Part shown: positions 11,211 to 23,189 of the stretch, one piece after another
How positions within the stretch are numbered: position 1 is the first letter of the stretch
Layout of the letters: every line of letters starts with the position of its first letter
Assembly (NCBI GenBank): GCA_027886185.1
Contig: WOAB01000233.1
Location: 434,001-498,000 of the forward strand
DNA from: Rheum nobile
Taxonomy: Eukaryota > Streptophyta > Magnoliopsida > Caryophyllales > Polygonaceae
DNA length: 64,000 nt
Reading direction: 5' to 3'
The notes under the pieces: generated by a model
The model's database searches: none
What the model was told of the DNA's origin: nothing
The model's input: the letters and a program-made list of their open reading frames with translations, nothing else
Program-made: the position numbers and the translations under genes

Positions 11211-13579
11211 TGTGATACCCCGTATTTCTGTAAGGGTATTTTGGAAATTACCTGAACGTCTGTTGTGTACGTCGATTTAATTTCGGAGACAGAAAGACAT
11301 TCTGTAATGTTCTTAATCTCTGTAATATTTTTCTAAGTGAAATAATATACAGTCGATGTATTTTGGGACTTAATACTCGTTCGTGTACGATTATTATTTA
11401 TCCCGGATTAAGACCTTGTTGTTCCAAGCTTAAACGGACGAAAAATGGGCTTGGCGGCGACCGCCGTAAGGCAGGGGGCGACCGCCACCTGACAGGCTCT
11501 GACATCGTCATCCTCTTCCCGGCAAGTGGTGCCAAAAAGCAGCGACTGCCGCAGGCCAAAATGGGCAGCGACCGCCGCTTAGGTGTAGGCCTAGCTCTGC
11601 CTCGCCGGCTTGACTCCGTGATGGTCGGCGAATCAGATGACCTCCGATCTTAGCCCTCCACGTGCCCTTGGTTGTCCCCTGGAGTTTTGGCTATTTAAAG
11701 GAGGATTTGGGAGCTGAATTGAGCACAAATCCGAAGCTCAATCTCCCTCACAATCATCTCGTCGGAAATTTAAGCTTTCGCCGGATAATTCACAATCGAT
11801 CGCCGGAGTTCCATTTGGTGTTATTCCAGTTGCAAAGTGAAGCTTTGGAGGCCCTTAGAAGCTTAGAATCCAAAGCAAAGGAAAGGAGAAGCAAAACAAT
11901 CGAAGTCGGTGAGTTTTTGCCTCTCGTGTATATTTTCTGGTGTTCGTAGCGGCGCCCGCCGTAAGGCAGGCGGTGACCGCCGCCACGAACAGCGGCGCCC
12001 GCCGTAAGGCAGGCGGCGACCGCCGCCTAGAAGCTCTTGGCTTGTTTCGGCCTTGGCTTCTGTGGTTTCGATCGGGCTTCGTTCCTTTCGATTCCTTTCG
12101 TTATTCTTTAGATTCGTACTCGTTGTTGTAGAATCTAACTTAGGGTTTCTTTATGGGTCGATCCGAAGGAATCTGTGTTGCCAGATCTGTCCCTGCTTCG
12201 AGCCCGAAAACCAGTTGTCATCGTACCTAGCTTCGTTTAAGCTTCTGCGGATTTAAGACAAGTGGCGGTTCGCTCTTGCTGATCATTCCATGTTTCCATT
12301 AATTATCAGTTATTTAATTGAGTAATTAATTTGGAATGAATACTGTGTTCGTCTGTGAACAGTTTTGTTAATTGTTTTGGAGAACTAAAATATGATATTA
12401 TAATAGGTTGTATATCTGTTAGAACAACGCTATTATGATTATATATTTATGTTGATAGCCTTGAGGGCAGTTATGTTGATGTTTGTGGACTATTGTTGTG
12501 CTTGGACTGTTTAGTTAGCACTAGTAGTCGGGAACGTTGGATTCGTTGGGATCCAGTCGTTTCTTTATAATTTGGTAGAGAGGTGGCTAGACCCCACCTG
12601 ATACCACATGGATGGTCATGACCCAACCTCTGATACACGAGTATAGAGGTGGTGCACTTAGCTGGTGGCACAAATATCGAAATAGTAGAAAGGTGGCTAG
12701 ACCCCACCTAATACTATATGTATAGGATCCATGGGATATATACATCTAAAAGCTTATAACGTATTGTGCATTTGAGAATATCATAAGATAAGTGCCGTTG
12801 TCGTACATAATTAATATACCTTGGGAGAGTAGTGCAGCTAGGCGCTAGTGCAGCTAGGAAAGCTCGTCTTAACTTTTAGTCGCTCGAATGCGATACTGTA
12901 ATTCTGTGATTCTGTGATGTTCCAGACTTTGTCATATCTTCCTATAAGACTCATTTCGTTGGAGTCTTCTTTCGAGTTGATTTCTGGGAAGACTCGGTCT
13001 TCCAGAATCTTCTCTCGTGTATGCCTTTTGCTGTATTCCAGTAGCAGTATGGTGGTTGACTATCGTACTCGACTGTTATTCGAGGGACGATGAGTCTAAC
13101 CTAATACGACTACTTCGAACTTTCTGCTTTGTGCCCTTGCATGGTCTTTCATTAGACTAACCAACCAAAATTGTTCTCTGCATGGTTGGCTGGTGTCATC
13201 TGTTCGATTCGGCACATTAGATAGAGCGCATATATGAGGAGACTAGAATGACTATGAAGACGACGGTGGTTTTTGGATGTTTTTAATATTTTAATCAGGT
13301 TGAGAACCTTGGGCAGGTGATCATGGTAATCACAACCCCTTTTTTGTATATTTTAAGAAAGACTTCCGCTGTATTTTGTTTAACTCTGTATTTAGTCCTA
13401 TTCGGAATTGGGATGTAATTCCGGGACTCATGCTTTAATCGAATATTATGATGATTTTGTATCATAAGTGTTTCATGGATTGTATTTAAACGGTAAAACC
13501 TTGGGTGGCTTCGGTGAGGAAAACCGAGGTCACTGGCGATAATACCTTTCCAAATGGGTTAAGATTTGGGGGTGTTACA
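11211..13579 (+). repeat. 3' LTR of element B (2369 bp)
   Basis: It runs from TGTGATACCCC to GGGGGTGTTACA. It contains a TATA-like CTATTTAAAG at 11691-11700, GC-rich repeats of GGCGCCCGCCGTAAGGCAGG at about 11945-12030, and an AGGTGGCTAGACCCCACCT sequence found twice (about 12582 and 12690). Stretches such as TTCGCTCTTGC near 12270 and the GGTTGGCTGGTGTCATC region near 13180 recur in the LTRs at 32548-35238 (minus) and 57150-59539, which shows one family. The short open frames inside it are incidental. Confidence 0.88.
11691..11700 (+). promoter_or_regulatory. Probable TATA box of the element B LTR
   Basis: CTATTTAAAG stands ~480 bases into the LTR, before a conserved leader. The solo LTR on minus has CTATAAAAGG (34741-34750 region) at the equivalent place, followed by similar sequence. 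That supports this as the U3 promoter. Confidence 0.55.
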
Positions 13580-15510
13580 TATACAGTTTACAGTAGTCCG
13601 CCTTCCCACAATCTACAATGCTATCATGGGGCGCTTGTCGCTCATGAAGTTCCAAATGGCCGTCTCCATATATCACTTAAAGTTGAATTTTCCCATGGGA
13701 GACTATGTGGAGAAGCCAAGAGTCACCAAGAAGAAGCCATGACTTGTTACTTTTCATCTTTAAAGTTTAAGATGAAATCGCCCATTTGCATGGTTGGGAA
13801 ATAAGAGAGCGTAGGGCTCGAGGTGAAAAATCGTGGTCATGGGAACTCAAGGAGTTCAAGAAGCTAGCTATCACCCCTTTCGAGGACAATGAGCACATGA
13901 TGTATGTTGGAGGCTATATGTATGGCGCATTGTCTTAGGAAATGGAGGGGTTATTGTCAAGATCATGCGATGTATTTGCTTGGATAGTTATAGACTTGAA
14001 AGGTATTCCTTATTTTGTTGCACTCCATTTTCTGAATATTGATTATTTCATGTATCCTATAGTACAGAGAAAAATAAAGATGAATGAAAAATGCAATGAG
14101 GCTGCAAAAGTTGAGGTAGAGAAGTTGCTTTGTGTTGGCTTCATTCATGAGGTTCGTATACAAAATAGATGTCGAGTGTTGTGTTCATGAAGAAAGCCAA
14201 TGGAAAGTGGAGAATGTGTGTGGATTTCAAAGACCTAAACAAGGTGTGCGTAAAAGTAATTATCCACGACCTTCTATAGACGAGCTCATTAATTATATCA
14301 CTGGTCATGCGGTCCTCAACTTCCTAGATGCATACTCAGGGTATAACCATGTAATGGACCAACGCAATGAGTTAGAACACACCGTGTTCATCACGAGCCA
14401 AGGAACATTTTGTTACAAGGTCATGCCTTTCAGATTAAAGAATGTAGGCGCAACGTTCCAAAGACTGGTAGACTGCGTGCTTAAAGACCAAATGGAAAAT
14501 AGTGTGTTAGCCTATATAGACGACATAATGGTGAAGAGTTTGACAAATGAACTACATCTGATTGATATCCAAGGGGTATTTGACACGCTAAGAAAGTCAG
14601 AACTTGTGTTTTCGATGTTGATTCAAGAAAGTTCTTAGGGTTTATGATTAGTGCACGAGGGATTGATTTCAACCCGGAAAAGATCATAGAAATTAAGGAG
14701 CTGAGATCCCTAAGATCAAGGAATGCGATTAAGAAGATAAAGGACACAATGAGTTGTCTTAGCAGATGTTGCTCCCATTTGGCTGACCACACTCCCCCCT
14801 TCTTCACCACATTGAGCCGGAATGAGAGTTTTGTCTGGAATGAGGAGCTTGAGTGATCTTTCGGGAATTAAATTTGTACTTAACGAGGCTTCCAACGCTC
14901 TTTCCCTCTCACGCGGAGAATACCTTTAGCTTTACATCATGGTTAGTCCATTCACCGTTAGTGATGTCCTAACAAGAGAATCCACATACCCAGTCTAATT
15001 TATCAGTAGAGTGTTGCAACCTGTCGAGCAGGGTTGGTGGGCAGAACTACTCCCCTTAGTGCTCTAAATATTGAACCACTTCGAGAAGGGCCACATCAAA
15101 GTCCCCCTTTGCAATGACGTATGGAACAGACACAATGGATCCTATAGAGATGTTGATCCCCTCTACACTTGCCTTTGACTTTAACTAAAATACAAGTGAT
15201 GACGCGCTCAAGCTAGAATGTATCTGAGGAATGAAGGACATGAGATTTTGCGATGATGTCTAGAGAATACAAGATACGCTCGTGTCTTATTATGACAATA
15301 AGCTATGTCTCGGCAACCTCAAGACAAGCGATCTAGTCCTTCGACGTATCGATGAAGGGAAACTCGATCCAAGTGGGAAGGACCTTACATTCTAGGAGAA
15401 GAAATTGTTACTGGCGCATTCTAATTGCGAGATAACAATGGTGCTACCCTCTCGAAGACATGGAAAGTGGTACACCTGAGAAAATTACTATATGTAGATG
15501 TATGTAAAGA
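13580..15510 (+). pseudogene. Decayed Tat-lineage Ty3/gypsy pol
   Basis: Fragments in shifting frames follow the Tat/Ogre-type pol order. A DVFAW motif lies near 13970, then a piece like KKANGKWRMCVDFKDLNK near 14190-14240 and LDAYSGYN near 14325. The KVMPFRLKNVGATFQRLVD segment is near 14420-14475 and the catalytic AYIDDIMVKS near 14512-14541. After a gap, an integrase C-terminal piece near 15290-15490 reads YYDNK, DLVLRRI, GK, then a TWKVVHLRK-like piece. Stops and frameshifts are frequent. RNase H and the integrase core were not recognised between 14860 and 15220. It is on the same strand as element B but from a different lineage. Bases 13580-13700 border the LTR and hold no clear domain. 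Confidence 0.82.
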
Positions 15511-15567
15511 ACTTCTATAAAAATCACAATAAAAGAAGAGTCGCGTGAGAGGTGACCGTTTTGTAAT

Positions 15568-16112
15568 TTTCTTTTCTCAAGACGGGTGAGATCCCTCAAG
15601 CTTTTTAAGCTTGAAGCTTCCACCGCGTTATTCTCTCAATACGGGTGAGATCCCTCAAGCATTTTATGGTTGAGCATGCCATCATGTTCTTCTCTCAAAA
15701 TGGTGAGATCCCTTAAGCCTTTTAATCTTGGGGATGCCACCATATTCTTCTCTCAAGACGGGTGAGATCCCTTAAGAGTTTTAAATCTTGGGTATTCCAC
15801 CGCGTTCTTCTCTCAAGACAGGAGAGATCCCTCAAGCTTTTTATGCTTGGGGTTGGCACCATGTTCTTCTCTCAAGATGGGCAAGATCCCTCAAGCTTAG
15901 GGATGTCACCGTGTTCTTCTCTCAAAATGGGTGAGATCCCTCAAGCTTTTCATGCTAGGGACTTCCATCGTGTTCTTCTCTCAAGACGGGTGAGATTCCT
16001 CAAACTTTTGAAGCTTGGGGCTGTCACCACATTCTTTTCTCAAGACGAGTGATATTCTCAAAGCTTTTCAATTTTGAGGCTACCATCACGTTCTTCTCTC
16101 AATAGGAGTAGA
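15568..16112 (+). repeat. Tandem array, ~59-bp unit, about ten copies
   Basis: The unit core TTCTTCTCTCAAGACGGGTG then AGATCCCTCAAG recurs at about 15568, 15630, 15690, 15747, 15807, 15867, 15916, 15975, 16033 and 16093. The copies differ by small changes and one is short. The variable half of each unit carries an AAGCTTTT-type stretch. Tat elements often carry such arrays between pol and the 3' LTR, and this one sits just after the Tat pol remnant. The 96-codon open frame across it is a by-product. Confidence 0.88.
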
Positions 16113-16504
16113 TTTTTTATTACAATTATCTACTTCAAAAAAAAAAAAAGACTACAGAGGACAAGGAGACAAACTTTTATACAAAGAAACATTTGTTCAC
16201 AAAGGCAACCACAAGAAAACAAAGTACGAGTCTACATACACAATCGGGGCCAAAGAAATTGAAAAAAAAGAGTTCACAATAGACAAGAAAAACTAAGATG
16301 CATGGGGGTTTTGCAGGAGGCCTATGGGAGTGTCTTTCTTGTCCTTAGGAGTCATAATGACTGCATCCACATCCCCTCTTCACCTGAACCTGGTAGCGAA
16401 GGCTTGCCGAAGAAGTTTGTGTAGACATGGGTGAAATAAGCTATATGTGGGTCAACATGACCACAGTGTGGGGGCGCTGGCATGGCGCAGGACGCTGGAG
16501 CTGG

Positions 16505-16940
16505 TGTTGGCACGGAGCTAAGAGCGCGCTCGGGTGCATTGTGGGAGCGATGGGAGCGCACTCTGGGAGCGTTATGGGTGCGACGGGAGTGCGCACTGGG
16601 AGCGGTGTTGGCGCGATGGCAGCGCACTCGGGGAGTGATGTAGGCACCATCAACCCGCTCTGGGAGCGTTGTGGGCACGATAAGAGTGCGCTCTGGGAGC
16701 GCAGTAGGCGCTATGGTAGCACACTCTGGGAGCACTGTGGGCGCGATGAGAGCGCACTCTGGGAGCACTGTGGGAGTGCAATCGGGGAGCGCAAAGGGGG
16801 GTGAGATTGGAGTGCACTCTGGGAGCGTTGGGGGCGCTAGAGGCGCAATAGGGACGCGCATTAGGAGCGCGATGGGAGCGCGACCAGAGCGTGTATTGGG
16901 AGCGCGATGGGAGCATGTTGGGGGCGCACTCAGGGTGCAT
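16505..16940 (+). repeat. 33-bp minisatellite, about 12 diverged units
   Basis: Units such as GCGCTCTGGGAGCGCAGTAG plus GCGCTATGGTAGC repeat with a 33-bp period. The period is a multiple of three, so overlapping long open frames appear on both strands with 11-residue repeats (for example LWER or LPEC words). It lies directly 3' of a minus-strand gag remnant, so it may be that element's internal repeat. Confidence 0.8.
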
Positions 16941-16980
16941 GTTCCTTTTGCGCGGGGTGCGCTATCGACATAGGTACTCT

Positions 16981-17270
16981 AGCTCTTGCGCTCCAGCGTG
17001 GACTCCGGGACATAATGCATAGCCATGACATAGATGAGATGGATCCATGTGTCAACGGGGTGCAAACCGCGTCTACGACAATCGCCTTTGAGCCAAACCC
17101 ACCAATTTCAAGCATCATCGGTGAAGCACCCGGTGGTGATTTGCACTTGCTCATGATAATCATAGTCGGAATGGCGAAACACATACGCCGTGTGGCGTGC
17201 CCAATCCAAAAATTCCTCCTCGTCTTCGTAGCCATCAAGGGTGTGGAAGCGCATCACTGAGTCGTGGTGC
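16981..17270 (-). pseudogene. Retrotransposon gag remnant
   Basis: On minus, EEEFLDWARHTAYVFRHSDY is followed by an ITTGCFTDDA segment, a TGA stop, then NWWVWLKGDC, TWIHLIYVMAMHYVP and LERKS. This is the order of the Retrotrans_gag fold of Ty3/gypsy elements (EEFLDW, WW, TW, YVP spacing). One in-frame stop and the absence of a zinc knuckle show decay. The host element's LTRs were not found. It is on the strand opposite to the Tat pol. Confidence 0.7.
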
Positions 17271-18640
17271 GGGCGCCGGCTAGGAGCGCCATGATCACCT
17301 ATATAAGACATAATCTCAAGCAAAACATCAAGGCACCAAGGTATAAGAAACCAAATATCAAGAAAGCTACAACCATTCACAACAAATCTAAATTCCACTC
17401 TTGGTCAACTAATTTTGATTTTTTTTTTTTTTGAGTGGAAAAGGATGACTTGGGAATGGGTGGGAAAAATAAGGTCACATTCCAGTAAATAATCAAACCA
17501 TGTTCGTATCATCTTCATTGCCACACACAGATAATGAATATCAAAGAAGCGCGATATCGCGTTGATAGTCTAGTTTCGACAAATCCCTAATAAAACCATG
17601 TTTGTATCATCTTCATCCTTACTCATCGAAAAGTTATGAATAAAATAAACTCGGAAAATCAAAATCCAGTAAATAATCAAACCAATCTCATCAAAATAAC
17701 CTACAATCACACGGAATTGAAAATTTAATCAATAATGGATCAACTGACCATGGTTCATGTCGCCTTAAAAACAAAGAGTTTGGTGCGGCGATGAGGAAGA
17801 AGATGGTTGTTAGGAGATTTTCCAATGGAGGTTTGCTGGAGAAGAAGATTTTCGTGGATGGAGCTATGATGGTTGAAGAAGACGTGGTGAGTAATCAGAC
17901 GCTCGAGCGGTTGAAACTGCATCAGTCTTCTCTCTCCAAATTCTATCCTAGCTTCCCATTTTGTAGGATCTTATTTTGGGTAATTCAAAATTTATGTTGG
18001 GATATTCAAATTCAATGTGAACCGCCCCATGTAGTTTCCTTGTACCCTCAAATCTAGCCATTCAAAATCCTCAATCCGACACTCCATGATTGTCCTCCCG
18101 TTTTACCATAATTTCCGTTTTACCGAAACCTCCCTCTATGACCTTATGAGTCATGATGTTTAGGATATATAGAAGATCAAAAAATACTCAGTTACACATG
18201 GTTTATGGTAGTCTAATTGTATTGGTAATCTATACTCCATATTTAAAAGCAATAATTATAAAGATATCATGGTCAAAGAAAGTAATAAAATCGACAAATC
18301 TTTTTCAACAATTATACAAATTATTAATGTTAAGATTTGAATCTAAGACTTATGAGTTAATAAGAAATAAGTTAATCATGCCGGACATATTTTATTTTCT
18401 TTGTATGATAATAATTATATGATGGCGACTTTAACTAATAGATAGATAGTTTTATTCAACTTTGTTATCGCCAAAAATACTATAGTCCGTATTTTGTAAT
18501 GATAAAGGCATATTTTCAAAGTAAAATAAATTGGACATTTAATATAATTAGGAGACCGTAAGAAAGGGGTCACTTTCACATTTTATCATCTCCCCTATTT
18601 TGTTTGAGAGAAAACCCCAAATATCCTCTTTTTATGTTCT
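17271..18640 (+). other. Unassigned intergenic sequence
   Basis: No coding region is supported. There is a T run at 17421-17434, and the phrase AACCATGTTTGTATCATCTTCA-like occurs twice (about 17496 and 17592), as a short local duplication. AT content rises sharply after about 18060. Confidence 0.6.
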
Positions 18641-19880
18641 TACTAGTATAGTACTCGTGCTATTTTTCCTTATATTTAAACAAATAATATATCAAAATTA
18701 TATATTTAATCTATATAGAACTGTTATAGAAGTAGATGAATGATAATATAAAAAAGAACTAATTGAATACAAAATATTAAAGAGATTGACAAAATATTAT
18801 CGAAAGAGAGGTCGTTACCATTTATCGTGTATTTTCAATAAACTATATTATATTAACATATAATATAAAAATTTGGTCAATATTGTAATATTAAAAATTA
18901 TAAGTGATAATATTAGTTAAACATAAATATGTGTACTTATAGCAAAATTCTAGCTTTAAAAGTGATTTGTTGAAATGCTATATTAAAAATATGTTAGTTT
19001 AATATTAATTATTCAAAAATATCAAAATATCAATCATATTAGCTCAAAATTGAAAATAAGAAAAATAGAAATAATTTAATGACTAATTGTAAATCATAAT
19101 CTAAAAAAATCAAAAAAATTGAAATAAAAAAGTTTGAGATAGTTAGAATATACCAAAGGTTATTCATGTTTGTTATGATGAGTTTATTTAGATGTGTATT
19201 TGTATTTAAAGAAAAAAAAAGTTTTTAAATTCAATTTTTTGGAATAATTGAAATATACGTTAAATAATTAGTGCTAATAATTGTTATATCGCTTTTTCTA
19301 ACCTATGCCCTAAGGCCATATGTTAAGAATTCTCGTTTTGAAAACCATTCCCTAAAAAGTAATGCTTAAACCCTTTTACATAATATTAAAATTCTTGATA
19401 TAATCACATCTAACAAAATCCTTCTAAAATTAAGTGCTTAACCTATGCCATAATTATAGTTTAGAAGAAAAAAATTGTATCTAACATGTTCTTAATTATT
19501 TTATGGTGTAAAAATTGTCATTGGAGTAGTAACATAGTTAATACGATGATTTATATCGGAAAGAAGAGTGAAATTATGATAAGATTTGCCATGTTATTAG
19601 AATTAAGATAAAATTGCCATGTTCTTAAAAATAAGATTTGCTAAAAAATAATGGGATTATGATTTATTTTATTCTAATAACAAATAAATATTAGATTAAA
19701 TGGGAATTGTTACATTTAACAATAAAAAACATCACCAATATCGTACATTAAATTAAAAAGTTTGGATGGTTAAAATCAAATTTGATAATCAGGTAAATAA
19801 AACATAAATAATGTAAGATATATTATTTAAAATTTAGATACTTGGTTGGTTAACATTAGACTTTGTTAATTTTTATAATT

Positions 19881-20362
19881 TATATGTGTATTAATATAAT
19901 ATAGTGGGCTTGATTATAAAGCACATGTACTATGAGTTGGAAATTGTATATATTGTATGATTTTGGCCCATAAATTTATATAGGTCAAATTATATATGCA
20001 AACTCATGAAAATAATATTACTAATTACGTAAATGAATATAAGATATATTTTATATATAAATTTAGTAGGAAATCTATCATATATTATTTTGACATATAT
20101 TATAAGATTATTGTATGTGTAATTTGTAGAAATCAAATTTAATAAAAAAGTTGTATATAACTTTTATATATTTGAAGTCAGTTGTGATTATATATTGTGA
20201 TTTAAATTTTTAAATATTTGAAGTTAGTTATGATTAGATATTGTGATTTAAATTGAATAGAATTGTTAATAAAAAAATGAATTAATCATAAATTGACACA
20301 TAGAAATTGTGGGGTCATAATGAATATGATGGCTCTAAATTCATTTGCTTAGATATATATAT
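19881..20362 (+). repeat. Dispersed direct repeat, copy 1 (~480 bp)
   Basis: It is collinear with 20985-21453 over its whole length, with small indels. Shared words include ATAATATAGTGGGCT, TTTTGGCCCATAAAT, CAAACTCATGAAAATAATAT, TTGAAGT(T/C)AGTTGTGATTA and AATTGTGGGGTCA. No coding potential. Confidence 0.88.
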
Positions 20363-20984
20363 TATCAATTTATATATTAAATTTGTAATGATGTACTGAC
20401 CAATTTACCAATTCACACCAGTTATCAACTGATCATAAAAAATCAATTGATCAACTCTGCAGAAAAAATATTTCATGAAATGCACGAACCAATTTGTATA
20501 TTCAATTTGTAAATATGTATTCGATAATACCTTGTATTAATTCAAAAAAATTGTTTGAAAGATATTTAGAAAAAGCTGAATCTTGAAAAATATATAAATG
20601 TTGTAAAATTGTAATTGGTGATATCTTGTTTAAATATAAGATTGATAAAATTTACATATAAACAACCTCAAAGATTGTTATCAAAACGGTACAGATTTTA
20701 ATTCATTTATTAATTGATTAGATGGATTTAATTAGATGGATATATATCTACTGATGTTTTTGTTAATAGTAGATTCATGTACGTATTTTTGCTGAACATC
20801 ATGTTGAATCCGAAAATAAATATTTTCTTCTTATTTATTATATTTATATTTTATATTTATGTTTTTAATTAAACTTATTAAATTAAACAAAGTTTATTTG
20901 AAATTAAATAGCTTTAATATATATATATATAGATAAGGCATAAAATTTATTTGGGTCATCTTACTCTAAATGAGCCATAAAATT

Positions 20985-21453
20985 TACATGTGTAATAATA
21001 TAATATAGTGGGCTGATTATAAAATCACATGCACTATGAGTTGAAAATTGTATATATTATATGATTTTGGCCCATAAATTATATAGGCCAAATTATATGT
21101 GCAAACTCATGAAAATAATATTACTAATTACATAAATGAATATAAGATGTATTATATATATAAGTTTAGTAAGAAATCTATCATATATATTATTTTAACA
21201 CATATTATAAGCTTATTGTATGTGTAATTTATAGAAATCAAATTTTATAAAAAAATTGTATATAATTTTTATATATTTGAAGTTAGTTGTGATTAGATAT
21301 TGTGATTTAATTTTTATAATATTTGAAGTTAGTTATGATTAGATATTAAAATTGTTAATAAAAAAAGTAAATTAATCACAAATTGACACATAGGAATTGT
21401 GGGGTCAAAATCAATATGATAGCTCTAAATTCTTTTGCTTTAATATATATATA
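20985..21453 (+). repeat. Dispersed direct repeat, copy 2 (~470 bp)
   Basis: This is the partner of 19881-20362, same orientation, about 0.6 kb downstream. The divergence (roughly one change in ten by eye) points to an old duplication or two insertions of one family rather than an assembly duplication. Confidence 0.88.
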
Positions 21454-22109
21454 TAATAGATAGCGAATAAGAAAATGACACGTAGGAATGATGGATCCAG
21501 AAATGTTCTAAGAGCTTAAAATGAGAGAGCTTTAATATATAGTAATAGATAGATAGATTTTACAAGTGTGCATCTTTTAATGGCTAATTTAGCCTTAATT
21601 TTATTATATACCCTAACTTTTATACTTAATATGAAAACTTTCTCCCCACTGTTTCCAGTAATAATCAATGCATCTCCGCCTCCACCATCATGTCCACCGC
21701 CATCTCCACGCCTCCACCACCGGCCACCGTCGTCTCCACGCTTCCTCGATCGTCATTAACACCGCTGTCGTCTCCACACGCTACCGCCGTCATTTGTAGC
21801 ATCTTTGGCCATGTTGATCGACGCACGCCAGCTTCGCGTTGCTGCAAAACTACGAGGTTCAACTAGCCTGATTTAATTTATTTTTTTCCAAATCTGAAAA
21901 TACAGAAAGCCACTATGAATGATCCTCTTGAATTTTGTGTAGAACACGTAGGTAATGCAGATCGATTATAGCACCACGTAGGTTTAGTTTTACATTGAAT
22001 AGATTAGGTTTGTGAAATTTACACTAATTAATGATTATGAATACTTTAATTTTGTTATCAATGACAGTAAATATGGTATTGTGATCTTAACAAAATTAAC
22101 AATTTAGGG

Positions 22110-22790
22110 CATCATTGTTTCCTAGTGTAAATAATATTTTCGTGTAGCATGTATAAACTTTCGTGTAGCAATACTAAAATTTCATGTAGATTTTAGTAAA
22201 AAGTAGATGAGTTTTTAGTGTAAATATTTTAGTATGAACTAAATGAATATTATTCGTGTAGATCAGATACAATACACTAATTTTTTGGATTCTATGTAAC
22301 ATTGATTAATGTAAACTAAATTAGTATACACAAAATTAGTGTAAGTAGATAAGATTTAGTGTAAAGTATATGAGATTTTTTGTGTAGATGAGATAGATTA
22401 CACAAATTTTTGGGATTCTATGTAACATTGGTTAAGGTAAACTGAATTAATTAGTGTAACAAAATTTGTGTAAGTAGATAAGTTTTTTAGTGTAAAGTAT
22501 ATTTCTTTGTAAAGTAGAGGAGATAGATTACACACATTTTTGAGATTCTATTTAACCTTGAGTAATGTAAAGTAAATTAGTGTAAACAAATTCGTGTAAG
22601 TAGATACATTTTTTGTGTAAAGTAGATGAGATTTTTTCGTGTATATGATTAGATGATTTTTTGGGATTCTATGTGATCCATGTAAATGTGTGCAACATTG
22701 ATTTTTTTTCTTCGTATAATCCATGTAAAATTAATTTATATAAAATAAATTAGTGTAAACCAAACTTATGTAATCTAATTTGTGCTAACT
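22110..22790 (+). repeat. GTGTA-word repeat block, left
   Basis: Short words such as TTAGTGTAAA, CGTGTAGAT and AAGTAGAT recur every 15-40 bases. A longer unit of roughly 110 bases (GATTCTATGTAACATTG, then GTGTAAGTAGATAAG) repeats about three times between 22285 and 22620. Confidence 0.6.
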
Positions 22791-23189
22791 AAGGTTTTGT
22801 TATATAACTATTGATGCTCCAAAAGCGAAAAGACATATTTGAACCTTTTGTCCACGTCGACTTCAAGGCATATAATTGATCATGGCTTCACCTAGTGGAG
22901 CATATAAAATTTGATGGCAAACTACTGTAGTTTTCATCTGATGTTCCTCTTATCAGCTAAAGTGCTTCTTCTTTCACTCTTCAACACATTTTGAAAGTAG
23001 CCTTAATATTGTACATATTTTGCATCACACCCATGATTTGCCTTGGTGTAGGAGTTTAGGTAACCCCTTAAAACCTTATACACATTCATTAGACAAAATT
23101 GTAGATAAAGTAAACTATATTTCAAAATAAATTAAATTTACTTGATTAAGGAAATTTGAAAACTTATGTTTACCTTACTTTTGATGCAA

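Larger units (their letters stand above)
8334..13579 (+). mobile_element. LTR retrotransposon B, 5'-truncated Tekay-like chromovirus
   Basis: A long pol frame (8334-11174) is followed by a polypurine tract (11198-11207) and one LTR (11211-13579). No 5' LTR, primer site, gag or protease is present upstream; the similarity starts at about 8331 inside the N-terminal part of reverse transcriptase. Related LTRs occur at 32548-35238 and around 57150-59539, so the family has inserted at least three times in this window. Confidence 0.88.
18641..21560 (+). other. AT-rich block with terminal-like CTTTAATATATA motifs
   Basis: There are no genes. It opens with ACTAGTATAGTACTCGTGC (about 18641), a sequence type seen at ends of dispersed plant repeats. 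The motif GCTTTAATATATA followed by TAATAGATAG recurs near 21440 and 21530, with a related form near 20912. This suggests several short, related non-autonomous insertions, possibly Helitron-like. The class is inference. Confidence 0.45.

Noticed and set aside
15568..16112. Could the regular repeats be a CRISPR array?
   Set aside because: The units are direct tandem copies without unique spacers, in a plant retrotransposon context and with no cas genes.
16352..16973. Several 90-170-codon frames on both strands
   Set aside because: All are generated by the 33-bp repeat, which is open in several phases. None has a recognisable domain, apart from the separate gag remnant further right.
18153..18422. 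89-codon frame in AT-rich DNA
   Set aside because: Composition is Ile/Lys/Tyr-rich as expected by chance at this AT content. No motif or splice context.
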